DNA of 24,388 nucleotides, from contig DGXZ01000029.1 of the NCBI GenBank assembly GCA_002396485.1, forward strand, positions 1 through 24,388. Direction: 5' to 3'. Below the pieces are notes generated by a model. The model did not search any database. It saw only the letters and a program-made list of their open reading frames with translations, and was not told where the DNA came from. Every line of letters starts with the position of its first letter. Positions within the stretch are counted from its first letter, which is position 1. This DNA comes from Spartobacteria bacterium UBA5019 (GTDB lineage Bacteria > Verrucomicrobiota > Verrucomicrobiia > Chthoniobacterales > Terrimicrobiaceae). The translations under genes were made by a program, and so were the position numbers. Shown here in pieces: positions 15,318-22,047 of the stretch.

Positions 15318-15570
15318 GATGACAATGCATATTGATGAAGAGTTGCTCGACAGGGTGGTCGAAAATTTCGGCTGCACCAGCAAGACGGAGGCCGTGGAAA
15401 TGGCCCTCAGGGAGATGGACAGGAAAGCCAGGTTCAAGAAGGTCGTGAAGGCCGGAATGGGACTCACTCCCGAAGAGTTAAAAAATGCCGTAGACCCCGA
15501 GTACGATGTCATGAGCATGAGAGTCGCTGAATCTTCCAATCGTTCATCCAAGAAATCTCATGGGCGTTAG
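15313..15570 (+). CDS. vapB: VapB-type ribbon-helix-helix antitoxin
   Basis: This 85-residue protein starts MKMTMHIDEELLDRVVENFG then CTSKTEAVEMALREMDRKAR, the strand-helix-helix pattern of VapB antitoxins (PF09957-like). The C-terminal half (from about residue 45, GMGLTPEELKNAVDPEYDV) should wrap around the toxin. I chose the ATG at 15313 because it gives the normal domain start and lies in the operator. Longer starts run back into the polymerase gene. It overlaps vapC by 11 bases, as expected for a coupled pair. Confidence 0.85.
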   Translation: MKMTMHIDEELLDRVVENFGCTSKTEAVEMALREMDRKARFKKVVKAGMGLTPEELKNAVDPEYDVMSMRVAESSNRSSKKSHGR

Positions 15571-15967
15571 TGTTCTCGTTGACAGCAATGTCTACATCGG
15601 CCTGCTGCGCCGCAGCATGGATCCCGTGAAGGTGCTTGGAGACTGGATCGGAGAGGGAGACCTCGCCACATGCGGCATGGTGCGGCTCGAGGTCGAGCGC
15701 GGACTCAAGGTTGAAAAAACGCGCCGATCGCTCGGCGCGTTTTTCAATGTTCTCATCAATGTCCCAACCTCCAATAAAATCTGGGAGGAAGCTACAACTC
15801 TGGCTTGGACACTCGATCGCTGCGGCGTCACGCTCCCTGCACAGGATATTCTCATTGCCACATGCGCAAAGACACTCGGGGCTGCTGTGCTGACCGATGA
15901 CTCCCATTTCGACGAAATCCTCGGCCTTCCCGTGCTAAAACCCGCGCTGGAGCTGGATTGTTGGTGA
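15560..15967 (+). CDS. vapC: VapC-type PIN-domain toxin (ribonuclease)
   Basis: This 135-residue PIN-domain protein has the acidic residues of a Mg-dependent RNase: D8 in VLVDSNVYI, E44 in RLEVERGL, D96 in LPAQDILIA and D113/D114 in LTDDSHF. VapC toxins cut tRNA or rRNA to stop translation; the target here is not predictable. All acidic positions are kept, so it is likely active. A long perfect hairpin followed by five T's lies inside the gene at codons about 52-62, which is unusual and may lower full-length toxin output. Confidence 0.85.
   Translation: MGVSVLVDSNVYIGLLRRSMDPVKVLGDWIGEGDLATCGMVRLEVERGLKVEKTRRSLGAFFNVLINVPTSNKIWEEATTLAWTLDRCGVTLPAQDILIATCAKTLGAAVLTDDSHFDEILGLPVLKPALELDCW
15715..15744 (+). 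terminator. Terminator-like hairpin inside vapC
   Basis: CGCGCCGA (15720-15727) and TCGGCGCG (15732-15739) form a perfect 8-bp GC-rich stem with a 4-base loop. The stem is flanked by AAAAA on the left and TTTTT on the right, which extend it to 13 bp. On either strand this is the form of an intrinsic terminator. It lies fully within the toxin reading frame. Confidence 0.55.
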
Positions 15968-16077
15968 GCACCCGGATAAATCCTGCGTTGCATAGCCAAA
16001 AAAGACCTGCCATTTTCTTTAGACGTTAAATCCCTTCAAAGTTTGCGGATTTTTTTTAAAAAAAAGCACCTGACACG

Positions 16078-16116
16078 GATTTTGCAAATAGTTTATTTTC
16101 AATTTATTGCAAAATC
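16078..16116. repeat. AT-rich inverted repeat GATTTTGCAA/TTGCAAAATC
   Basis: Perfect 10-bp arms at 16078-16087 and 16107-16116 flank a 19-base AT-rich middle. A run of eight T's followed by eight A's sits shortly upstream at 16050-16065. The whole 15968-16189 gap between vapC and the next gene is far richer in AT than its surroundings. It may be a regulatory region of the small ribbon-helix-helix gene. Confidence 0.5.
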
Positions 16117-16189
16117 ACTCCTATTGCTACGCATAGGGACTACAACCCATTTGAAAGAAAAATATTGCATGGATTTTTAAAACAATGCT

Positions 16190-16417
16190 ATGAGTTTTGC
16201 CATGCGAGAAAAAACAAACATAACACTGCACCCCGAAGTCAAAAAAGCCGCCCAAACATTAGCCGAGGGTCAACAACGCAGCCTCTCCGAGCTCGTCGAG
16301 CGCCTGCTCGAACGCGAAGTCGAGCGTCATGGCCAAGCTCCACGCTTCTACATTGGCGAGCAAACAGCTGCCTATGCCCAACAGCCAACTTACAGCGCTC
16401 CAGCAGTCCAAGGCTGA
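16190..16417 (+). CDS. Small ribbon-helix-helix protein
   Basis: This 75-residue protein (71 if the in-frame ATG at 16202 is used) has residues NITLHPEVKKAAQTLAEGQQ then RSLSELVERLLEREVERHG, a strand followed by two helices as in Arc/CopG-type DNA-binding proteins. The last 20 residues (IGEQTAAYAQQPTYSAPAVQ) look unstructured. No toxin gene follows; instead a strong terminator comes 27 bases after the stop, so this is a single-gene unit. It could be a stand-alone regulator or an orphan antitoxin. No strong Shine-Dalgarno is visible. Confidence 0.7.
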   Translation: MSFAMREKTNITLHPEVKKAAQTLAEGQQRSLSELVERLLEREVERHGQAPRFYIGEQTAAYAQQPTYSAPAVQG

Positions 16418-16443
16418 TCAAACTACACAATTTCAAAAGCAAC

Positions 16444-16476
16444 ATGAGGGTCGGCCATTCCGACCCTCATTTTTTT
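16444..16476 (+). terminator. Strong intrinsic terminator
   Basis: ATGAGGGTCGG and CCGACCCTCAT form a perfect 11-bp stem around CCATT, followed directly by a run of T's. It is 27 bases after the small ribbon-helix-helix gene, which it should terminate. The minus strand lacks a matching U-run beyond the stem, apart from A/T next to it. Confidence 0.9.
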
Positions 16477-16673
16477 GTGTCTCATGCCATATTGGGAATT
16501 GCGAGCGCATTTCAAAGCCTCAATCGGATACCCAAAAATACGAATTTTTAACGCCTGATTGCCCTTGAGTCTCTTCGAACTTGGAATCTGGCGAAGTATT
16601 GATGTTGGGGGCAGGGAGCCCGCCGGAACCTTTTGGAGTTTTGCGGATGGTTTTTTTGGGGAGGCGAAGGGGC

Positions 16674-17969
16674 TTAGACTCCGCGGAGGCCGGTAAGGAG
16701 GAGTTCGGCGTTGGAGCGGGTGTGCTGGAGGTTGCTGACGAGGATTTCCATGGCCTCGGCGGCGGGGAGTTCGGAGAGTTGGCGGCGGAGGAGGAGGATG
16801 CGCTCGTATTCGTCGGGGTGGAGGAGGAGTTCGTCGCGGCGGGTGCCGGATTTGACGATTTGGATGGCTGGAAAGATCCGCATTTCGGCGATGGAACGAT
16901 CGAGGTGCAGCTCCATGTTGCCGGTGCCTTTGAACTCCTCGAAGATAAGGTCGTCCATGCGGCTTTTGGTTTCGATGAGGGCGGTGCCGAGAATGGTGAG
17001 GCTGCCGCCTTCTTCGGTGTTGCGGGCGGCTCCGAAGAATTTGCGGGGTTTGGCGAGGGCCTTGGCATCGACGCCGCCGCTCATGGTGCGGCCTTTGCCG
17101 AGCTGGAGGTTGTTGTAGGCGCGGGCCATGCGGGTGATGGAGTCGAGGAGGATGATGACATCGCGTCCGAGTTCGACGAGGCGCTGGGCGCGGTTGGCTA
17201 CGCTTTCGCAGATCTGGACATGGCGGGCCACGGGTTCATCGAATGTGGATGCGTAGATCTCGCAATCGAGGGCGCGCCGCATGTCGGTGACCTCCTCCGG
17301 GCGCTCGTCGACCAGGAGCAGGATGAGGGCGGCTTTGGGATGGTTGATGCGGATGCTGCGAGCAAGGGTCTGAAGAAGAATCGTCTTTCCGGCCCGTGGC
17401 GGTGCGGCGATGAGACCTCGCTGGCCCATGCCGAGCGGGGCGACGAGGTCCACGGCACGCGCGGCGAGTTCGGAGTCCCTTGGTGTTTCCAAGAAGACGC
17501 GGCGATTGGGAAAAAGCGGGGTGAGTTTGTCAAACTCCAGCGGGGCCTGCCACTCGCTGGAGGGGATGTCTTCGATGGATAAAATTTCATCCACGACGAG
17601 ACCATGTTCACGGTCGCGGGGCAGGCGGACCTTGACGTGCAGCATGAGGCCAGACTGGAGGGAGAATTTTTTAATGAGGGCGGGGGAGACGAGCAGATCA
17701 TCGACTCCCGGACGCAGGTCGTAGGCTGTGAAACGCAGGCTGGAGCCCTCCGGAGCGCGTTCGAGAAGGCCTGTTGCGGTCACGACTCCACCTTTATGCA
17801 GGCTGTGTCGAACCTGATCCACAACCAGATGGCGCCGGGTAAGGTCGGTTCGTATGCGAAGTCCGGCCTCGACGGAGCGCTCGATCAATCCAGTGAGCGG
17901 GAGCTTTTGCAGCTCGTTCATCACAAGTGGGGCAGGAGATGGAGCAGGCGGTGTTTCGGTGGAGGACAT
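16674..17969 (-). CDS. rho: Transcription termination factor Rho
   Basis: This 431-residue protein is the hexameric RNA helicase that ends transcription. The N-terminal part includes an RNA-binding OB fold (about 45-130), preceded by a short Pro-rich tail. The ATPase core has Walker A APPRAGKT (189-196), VDERPEE (220-226), Walker B VIILLDSITR (271-280) and the RNA-contacting TMSGGVDAKAL (295-305). All match the family. An AGGA lies four bases before the ATG (in AGGATTTCATG), supporting the start. The length is close to E. coli Rho, so there is no large insertion as in some high-GC bacteria. Confidence 0.95.
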   Translation of the reverse strand: MSSTETPPAPSPAPLVMNELQKLPLTGLIERSVEAGLRIRTDLTRRHLVVDQVRHSLHKGGVVTATGLLERAPEGSSLRFTAYDLRPGVDDLLVSPALIKKFSLQSGLMLHVKVRLPRDREHGLVVDEILSIEDIPSSEWQAPLEFDKLTPLFPNRRVFLETPRDSELAARAVDLVAPLGMGQRGLIAAPPRAGKTILLQTLARSIRINHPKAALILLLVDERPEEVTDMRRALDCEIYASTFDEPVARHVQICESVANRAQRLVELGRDVIILLDSITRMARAYNNLQLGKGRTMSGGVDAKALAKPRKFFGAARNTEEGGSLTILGTALIETKSRMDDLIFEEFKGTGNMELHLDRSIAEMRIFPAIQIVKSGTRRDELLLHPDEYERILLLRRQLSELPAAEAMEILVSNLQHTRSNAELLLTGLRGV

Positions 17970-18152
17970 GAAATCCTAACTGGAGAATGCTAAAGCTGAG
18001 GATGACATTTAAGACAGGGTGGTCGGACTACGCACTTCGAAACCCAAAAGTGACTGGGCAAGATTTGGAAAATCGAGGCAAGGAGCTCAACCGACGAATG
18101 AGTGAAGTGAAACCAATTCCGCAGATGCTTTCGAACCGGGACGGACTGGAGA

Positions 18153-18353
18153 TCAATTTTTCGGCGGGAAGTAGCTCGGAGCCTGAGGATCCGCTTTTTC
18201 GCTGTGGGTGGCCTTTTTCTCAGCTTGCGCCTCTTTTTTTTCCATCTTCTCAGCATAGCCGGGAACGGTTTGCGATGCGGGATGGCGCTCGCATCCGGAC
18301 TGGATGGCGACGAGAGCGAAAGCAACGAGGAGTGTTGTGGCTAGGGATTTCAT
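18153..18353 (-). CDS. Small lipoprotein, charged
   Basis: This 66-residue protein begins MKSLATTLLVAFALVAIQSGC, a signal with lipobox QSGC, so C21 would be lipidated. The mature 46 residues are highly charged (EKMEKKEAQAEKKATHSEK) and end PQAPSYFPPKN. The start overlaps the khpA stop as ATGA, so it is the last gene of the ffh-rpsP-khpA row. The function is unknown. The lipid anchor suggests an envelope location, which is odd for a gene joined to a ribosomal operon. Confidence 0.65.
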   Translation of the reverse strand: MKSLATTLLVAFALVAIQSGCERHPASQTVPGYAEKMEKKEAQAEKKATHSEKADPQAPSYFPPKN

Positions 18354-18583
18354 GGTTCGATAATTTCGAGTGTCGCTGTCATGTTGCGCTTGTCGGCAGA
18401 GGCATTGAGGAGCGTGCGCAGGGCACGGATCGTGTGGCCGCTCTTGCCGATGATTTTCGGAATGTCGGACGCCCTGGCCGCGACGAGAAAGCTCAGTGCC
18501 GAGGGCGTCTCTGTCTTTTTAATAATGACGTCCTCTGGAAATTCAACCAGCGATCCGATAACGTAGCGCAGGAACTCCTCCAT
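18350..18583 (-). CDS. khpA: KhpA-type KH-domain RNA-binding protein
   Basis: This 77-residue protein starts MEEFLRYVIGSLVEFPEDV and carries the KH signature IPKIIGKSGHTIRALRTLL with the GxxG loop at residues 46-49. KhpA proteins bind RNA, often with KhpB/Jag, and affect cell division and translation in other bacteria. In many genomes khpA follows rpsP, as here (11 bases after it). The ATG at 18583 is chosen because longer starts overlap rpsP. It overlaps the lipoprotein start by 4 bases. Confidence 0.9.
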   Translation of the reverse strand: MEEFLRYVIGSLVEFPEDVIIKKTETPSALSFLVAARASDIPKIIGKSGHTIRALRTLLNASADKRNMTATLEIIEP

Positions 18584-18594
18584 GGCGGGGCTGC

Positions 18595-18846
18595 TTAGGC
18601 CGCGACTTTTTTGCGGGCCTTGTTGACCATGCTGCCGACAGTCTGGCTCGGGCGGGCGCCGCACTGGATCCAGTATTCGGCGCGGTCCAGCTTGATGTTG
18701 AAATTTTCGCCCTCTTGCTTGGGATCGTATTTACCGATGATTTCGATAAATTTGCCATCGCGCGGGCTGCGCTGGTCGGCGACGACGATGCTGTAATACG
18801 GGTGGTTTTTACCGCCTTCGCGGCGGAGTCGGATTGCTACTGCCAT
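18595..18846 (-). CDS. rpsP: 30S ribosomal protein S16
   Basis: This 83-residue protein has MAVAIRLRREGGKNHPYYSI, VVADQRSPRDGKFIEIIGKYDP and RAEYWIQCGARPSQTVGSMV, all diagnostic of S16 (a 30S assembly protein). The normal start at 18846 gives the usual length. It is 52 bases after ffh and 11 before khpA. In many bacteria rimM, trmD and rplS would follow; here they do not. Confidence 0.96.
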   Translation of the reverse strand: MAVAIRLRREGGKNHPYYSIVVADQRSPRDGKFIEIIGKYDPKQEGENFNIKLDRAEYWIQCGARPSQTVGSMVNKARKKVAA

Positions 18847-18898
18847 AGTGTGTTTGTGTTGTTGGAAATTGGTGGTGTTCGGGCTGCTTATCGGAGGC

Positions 18899-20221
18899 TC
18901 AGAAGGGTAGTCCGGCACCGGCGCGGCCCATGAGTTTTTTCATGGCGCCCATATTTTTCATCATCTTGCGCATCTGGTTGAAGCGCAGGATCAAATTATT
19001 CACCTCGCTAACGGAAACTCCGCTGCCCCGGGCGATCCGCTGGCGGCGGCGTGCGTTCAGGATATCCGGACGCGTGCGCTCCTGCGGAGTCATCGAGAGG
19101 ATAATCGCCTCGACCCGTTTCAGTTGGTTTTCATCAACCGAGGAACTACCAAGTTTATCCATTCCAGGGATCATGCCAAGGATATTTTCGAGGGGGCCCA
19201 TGCGTTTAAGCATTTTGAATTGCTGGAGGAAATCGGTGAGATCGAACGAGGCGGTGCGGAGTTTCTGCTCCATGCGGCGGGCATCATCCTCGGAGATGGC
19301 CTCGGCGGCTTTTTCCACGAGGCTCACGACATCACCCATACCGAGAATGCGGCCTGCGAGTCGGTCGGGGTGGAAGACCTCGAACTGCTCGAGCTTTTCG
19401 CCTGTGCCGGCGAATTTGATCGGTTGTCCTGTGACGGAGCGGAGCGAGAGGGCGGCGCCGCCACGGGCATCGCCGTCGAGCTTGGTGAGGATGATGCCGG
19501 TAAGACCGAGGGCTGCATGGAAGCGCTCGGCAACGCTTACGGCCTGCTGCCCAGTGGCGGCATCGCAGACGATGAGGATTTCCTGCGGCTGGAGAAAATC
19601 GCGGAGTCGCTTGAGTTCCTCGATGAGTGGCTCATCGAGTTCCTGTCGGCCGGCGGTGTCGAAGATCTGCACATTGCCGCCTGTAGTATCGCACCAGTCG
19701 AGCGCTTGCTTGGCAACCTTGAGCACATTGGTCTCGCCTTTTTCGGGGCGGAAAACAGGGACATCGATTTGCCCGCCAAGGACGGCGAGTTGGTCGATGG
19801 CGGCGGGCCGATGGAGGTCGCAGGCTATGAGGAGGGGGGAGCGGCCTTGCGATTTTAAAAGGCGGGCCAGCTTGGCGGAGGAGGTGGTTTTCCCCGCGCC
19901 GTTGAGGCCCACGATGAGGATGCGGGCGGGTTTGTCGAGGTTCAGCTCGGCGGCGTTGCCTCCGAGGAGTGCGCAGAGTTCCTCGTGGAAGATTTTTACA
20001 ATCTGCTGGCCGGGGGTCACGCTGCGGAGAACGGCTTCGCCGAGGGCCTTCTCCTTAACTTTAGCTATGAAATCCTTCGCAACCTGGAAGTGGACATCGG
20101 CATCGAGCAGGGCGAGCCGAACCTCTCGGAGCGCGTCCGTGACATTCGATTCGCTGATCTTGCCTTGGCCACGGAGATTTTTGAAAACATCCTGAAGTTT
20201 ATCCGAGAGTCTGCCAAACAT
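18899..20221 (-). CDS. ffh: Signal recognition particle protein Ffh
   Basis: This 440-residue SRP GTPase binds signal peptides and 4.5S RNA and delivers ribosomes to FtsY at the membrane. The N domain starts MFGRLSDKLQDVFKNLRGQG. The G domain has GLNGAGKTT (105-113), DTAGR (188-192) and TKLD (246-249). The Met-rich M domain (from about 320) has FLQQFKMLKRMGPLENILGMIPG and RRQRIARGSG. The DTAGR is followed by QELDEPLIEEL where LHIDEELM is more usual, a mild variant. It heads the row ffh-rpsP-khpA-lipoprotein. Confidence 0.95.
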   Translation of the reverse strand: MFGRLSDKLQDVFKNLRGQGKISESNVTDALREVRLALLDADVHFQVAKDFIAKVKEKALGEAVLRSVTPGQQIVKIFHEELCALLGGNAAELNLDKPARILIVGLNGAGKTTSSAKLARLLKSQGRSPLLIACDLHRPAAIDQLAVLGGQIDVPVFRPEKGETNVLKVAKQALDWCDTTGGNVQIFDTAGRQELDEPLIEELKRLRDFLQPQEILIVCDAATGQQAVSVAERFHAALGLTGIILTKLDGDARGGAALSLRSVTGQPIKFAGTGEKLEQFEVFHPDRLAGRILGMGDVVSLVEKAAEAISEDDARRMEQKLRTASFDLTDFLQQFKMLKRMGPLENILGMIPGMDKLGSSSVDENQLKRVEAIILSMTPQERTRPDILNARRRQRIARGSGVSVSEVNNLILRFNQMRKMMKNMGAMKKLMGRAGAGLPF

Positions 20222-20305
20222 GGGGCGTCAATGTAAGTGGAGGGCGCTCGATGGGAAGGGGATTTTTGAATCCACGAAAACTTGGAGGCAATGCGCGAAG
20301 GGGAA

Positions 20306-20965
20306 TCAGGCGTTGCCGTGGCGGTTGCGCCACTTGAGACGATAGGTGCCCATATTATCCACGATGCGGTCGCGGATTTTAAAAACGAGACGGCGGGCAT
20401 GGTTGGCGCGGCGACGGTCGATGAGACCGGATTCCAGAAGGTTGTTCATAGCATCAAGGGCGTCGTTCGCCGCCTTCAAAGCCCGCTTGAGATAGGCAAT
20501 AGTCATTCCGATTTCCGAAGTGTCGTGACCGCACAGACCTGCTGCCAACTTGGCTCCACAGATGGCGGAACGCGTGGCGAAGCGGACGGCCTCCGGGTGC
20601 TCGCGCAGGTCCTCGCGCGTGTCGAGGAGACGGTTGATCCAGCGGTGCAGGCGCAGGGTGTCCTCGTAAACGGCGGAGTGGGTGAACTCCTCGAACTCGT
20701 CGTCGTATTCCTGCTCCTCCTCATCGGTGAGGTATTCCACCGCCTCGCTCAGGAAGTTCTCGAATTGTTCCTGTGCCTGTTCGGCTTCTTCAAAGATGCT
20801 CCAGCCCATTTCCTCCGCAACGATTTCATCGCAGTCCGGGTGATCCATGTATTTCTCAAGCAATTGAAAATACTTTTCCGTATTCTGATCCTGCTGCTGA
20901 AGAAAGCGCTCCCATTTGTACTCGTCCCAGGCCTCCTCGTTCGGAAATTGGTTTTCGTCGGACAT
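20306..20965 (-). CDS. Acidic hypothetical protein
   Basis: I do not recognise this 219-residue protein. The first 100 residues are very acidic and helical (WDEYKWERFLQQQDQNTEKY, then AEYLTDEEEQEYDDEFEEF-like runs) and could form a coiled coil. The C-terminal half is more basic, with GAKLAAGLCGHDTSEIGMTI and RRRANHARRLVFKIRDRIV. No signal or membrane segment is visible, so it is probably cytoplasmic. ATG at 20965 is used; a GTG one codon upstream is possible. It starts 10 bases after the rlmN stop, so it is likely co-transcribed with rlmN. Confidence 0.75.
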   Translation of the reverse strand: MSDENQFPNEEAWDEYKWERFLQQQDQNTEKYFQLLEKYMDHPDCDEIVAEEMGWSIFEEAEQAQEQFENFLSEAVEYLTDEEEQEYDDEFEEFTHSAVYEDTLRLHRWINRLLDTREDLREHPEAVRFATRSAICGAKLAAGLCGHDTSEIGMTIAYLKRALKAANDALDAMNNLLESGLIDRRRANHARRLVFKIRDRIVDNMGTYRLKWRNRHGNA

Positions 20966-20975
20966 CACTAAACCG

Positions 20976-22046
20976 CTAAATCAAGATGGGGGTCTCGGCA
21001 ACGGATTTTTCAACCTGCAAACGGAGCTGTCCACAGGCTGCGGCGATGTCATGTCCCTTCTCGCGGCGGAGAGTGGCCTCGATTCCGGCCTGCTGGAGGA
21101 TTTTGAGAAACACCTCCTGGCGGGCTTCATCCGGGCGCTCCCATTCCAGCCCCTCGACGGTGTTGTAGGGGATGAGGTTCACCTTGGCGTTGACGCGTCG
21201 GGCCTGGCGCGCGAGGAGGCGGGCCTGCTCGGGGGAATCGTTGATGTCGCGGATGAGAATGAACTCGAAAGTGAGGCGCTGTTTTTTCAGGCGCACATAA
21301 TCCTCGCAGGCGGCGAGGAGTTCCTCGACGGGATATTTTTTATTCACTGGCATGATGCGTCCACGGACATCATCCGTCGCCCCATGGAAGGAAATGGCGA
21401 GCCTCACCTGGAGCGGCTGCTCGCCGAGATCGCGGATGCGCGGCACGAGGCCGGAGGTCGAAACCGTCATGTGGCGGGCGCCAACGCCAACTCCCCAAGG
21501 AGCATTGAGAACGCCGATCGCGCGGAGGAGATTATCGTAGTTTGCCATCGGCTCCCCCATGCCCATGAAGACGATGTTGTTGATCTTCTCACCACTCTCG
21601 GCTTCGACCTGAAGGAATTGGTCGACGATCTCGCCGGCGGTGAGATTTCGTTTCCAACCCTCGAGCCCGCTGGCGCAGAATTTGCAGCCGTAGGCACAGC
21701 CGACCTGGCTGGAAATGCAGATCGTGCGGCGGTCCGAAGCCTCGCCATAAAGAGCCGGGGAGGCGGGAATGAGGACGCTCTCGATGAGTTGGCCATCGGC
21801 AAGGCGGAAAAGAAATTTCCGGGTCGTGTCGCGCGCGCCGGTTTCGCGGATTTTCACCAAGCGGGAGGCGGGGAATTCGGCTTCAAGCCGCTCTCGGAGA
21901 TCTGCGGGAAGATTGGACATTTCGCGCCACTCGCGGACCCGGCGTTGAAAAATCCACTCCAGCACCTGAGCGGCGCGATAGGCGGGCTGCCCCCATGCGG
22001 CCATGCGCTCCTCCCAATCGGCCTTTGTCAGTGAGAGAGCCTCCAT
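20976..22046 (-). CDS. rlmN: RlmN: dual 23S rRNA/tRNA A2 methyltransferase
   Basis: This 356-residue radical SAM enzyme methylates C2 of adenine 2503 in 23S rRNA and A37 in some tRNAs. The iron-sulfur motif CAYGCKFC gives C117, C121 and C124. GMGEP at 162-166 is the SAM-binding segment, and the mechanistic C338 is in GHDIAAACGQL. All are intact. The ATG at 22046 starts MEALSLTKADWEERM, the expected N-terminus; a longer frame would overlap the upstream gene by about 100 bases. One base separates it from the membrane protein stop, so the two are coupled. Confidence 0.95.
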   Translation of the reverse strand: MEALSLTKADWEERMAAWGQPAYRAAQVLEWIFQRRVREWREMSNLPADLRERLEAEFPASRLVKIRETGARDTTRKFLFRLADGQLIESVLIPASPALYGEASDRRTICISSQVGCAYGCKFCASGLEGWKRNLTAGEIVDQFLQVEAESGEKINNIVFMGMGEPMANYDNLLRAIGVLNAPWGVGVGARHMTVSTSGLVPRIRDLGEQPLQVRLAISFHGATDDVRGRIMPVNKKYPVEELLAACEDYVRLKKQRLTFEFILIRDINDSPEQARLLARQARRVNAKVNLIPYNTVEGLEWERPDEARQEVFLKILQQAGIEATLRREKGHDIAAACGQLRLQVEKSVAETPILI

Positions 22047-22047
22047 G

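Noticed and set aside
16482..16491. TCATGCCATA, matching half of the vapB operator
   Set aside because: A single 10-base half-site without a partner arm; chance match cannot be excluded.
16581..17582. Plus-strand 333-codon frame opposite rho
   Set aside because: Gly/Glu-rich shadow of the rho gene; rho motifs are unmistakable on the minus strand.
18930..20195. Plus-strand 421-codon frame opposite ffh
   Set aside because: Ser/Arg-rich shadow of ffh with no domain character.
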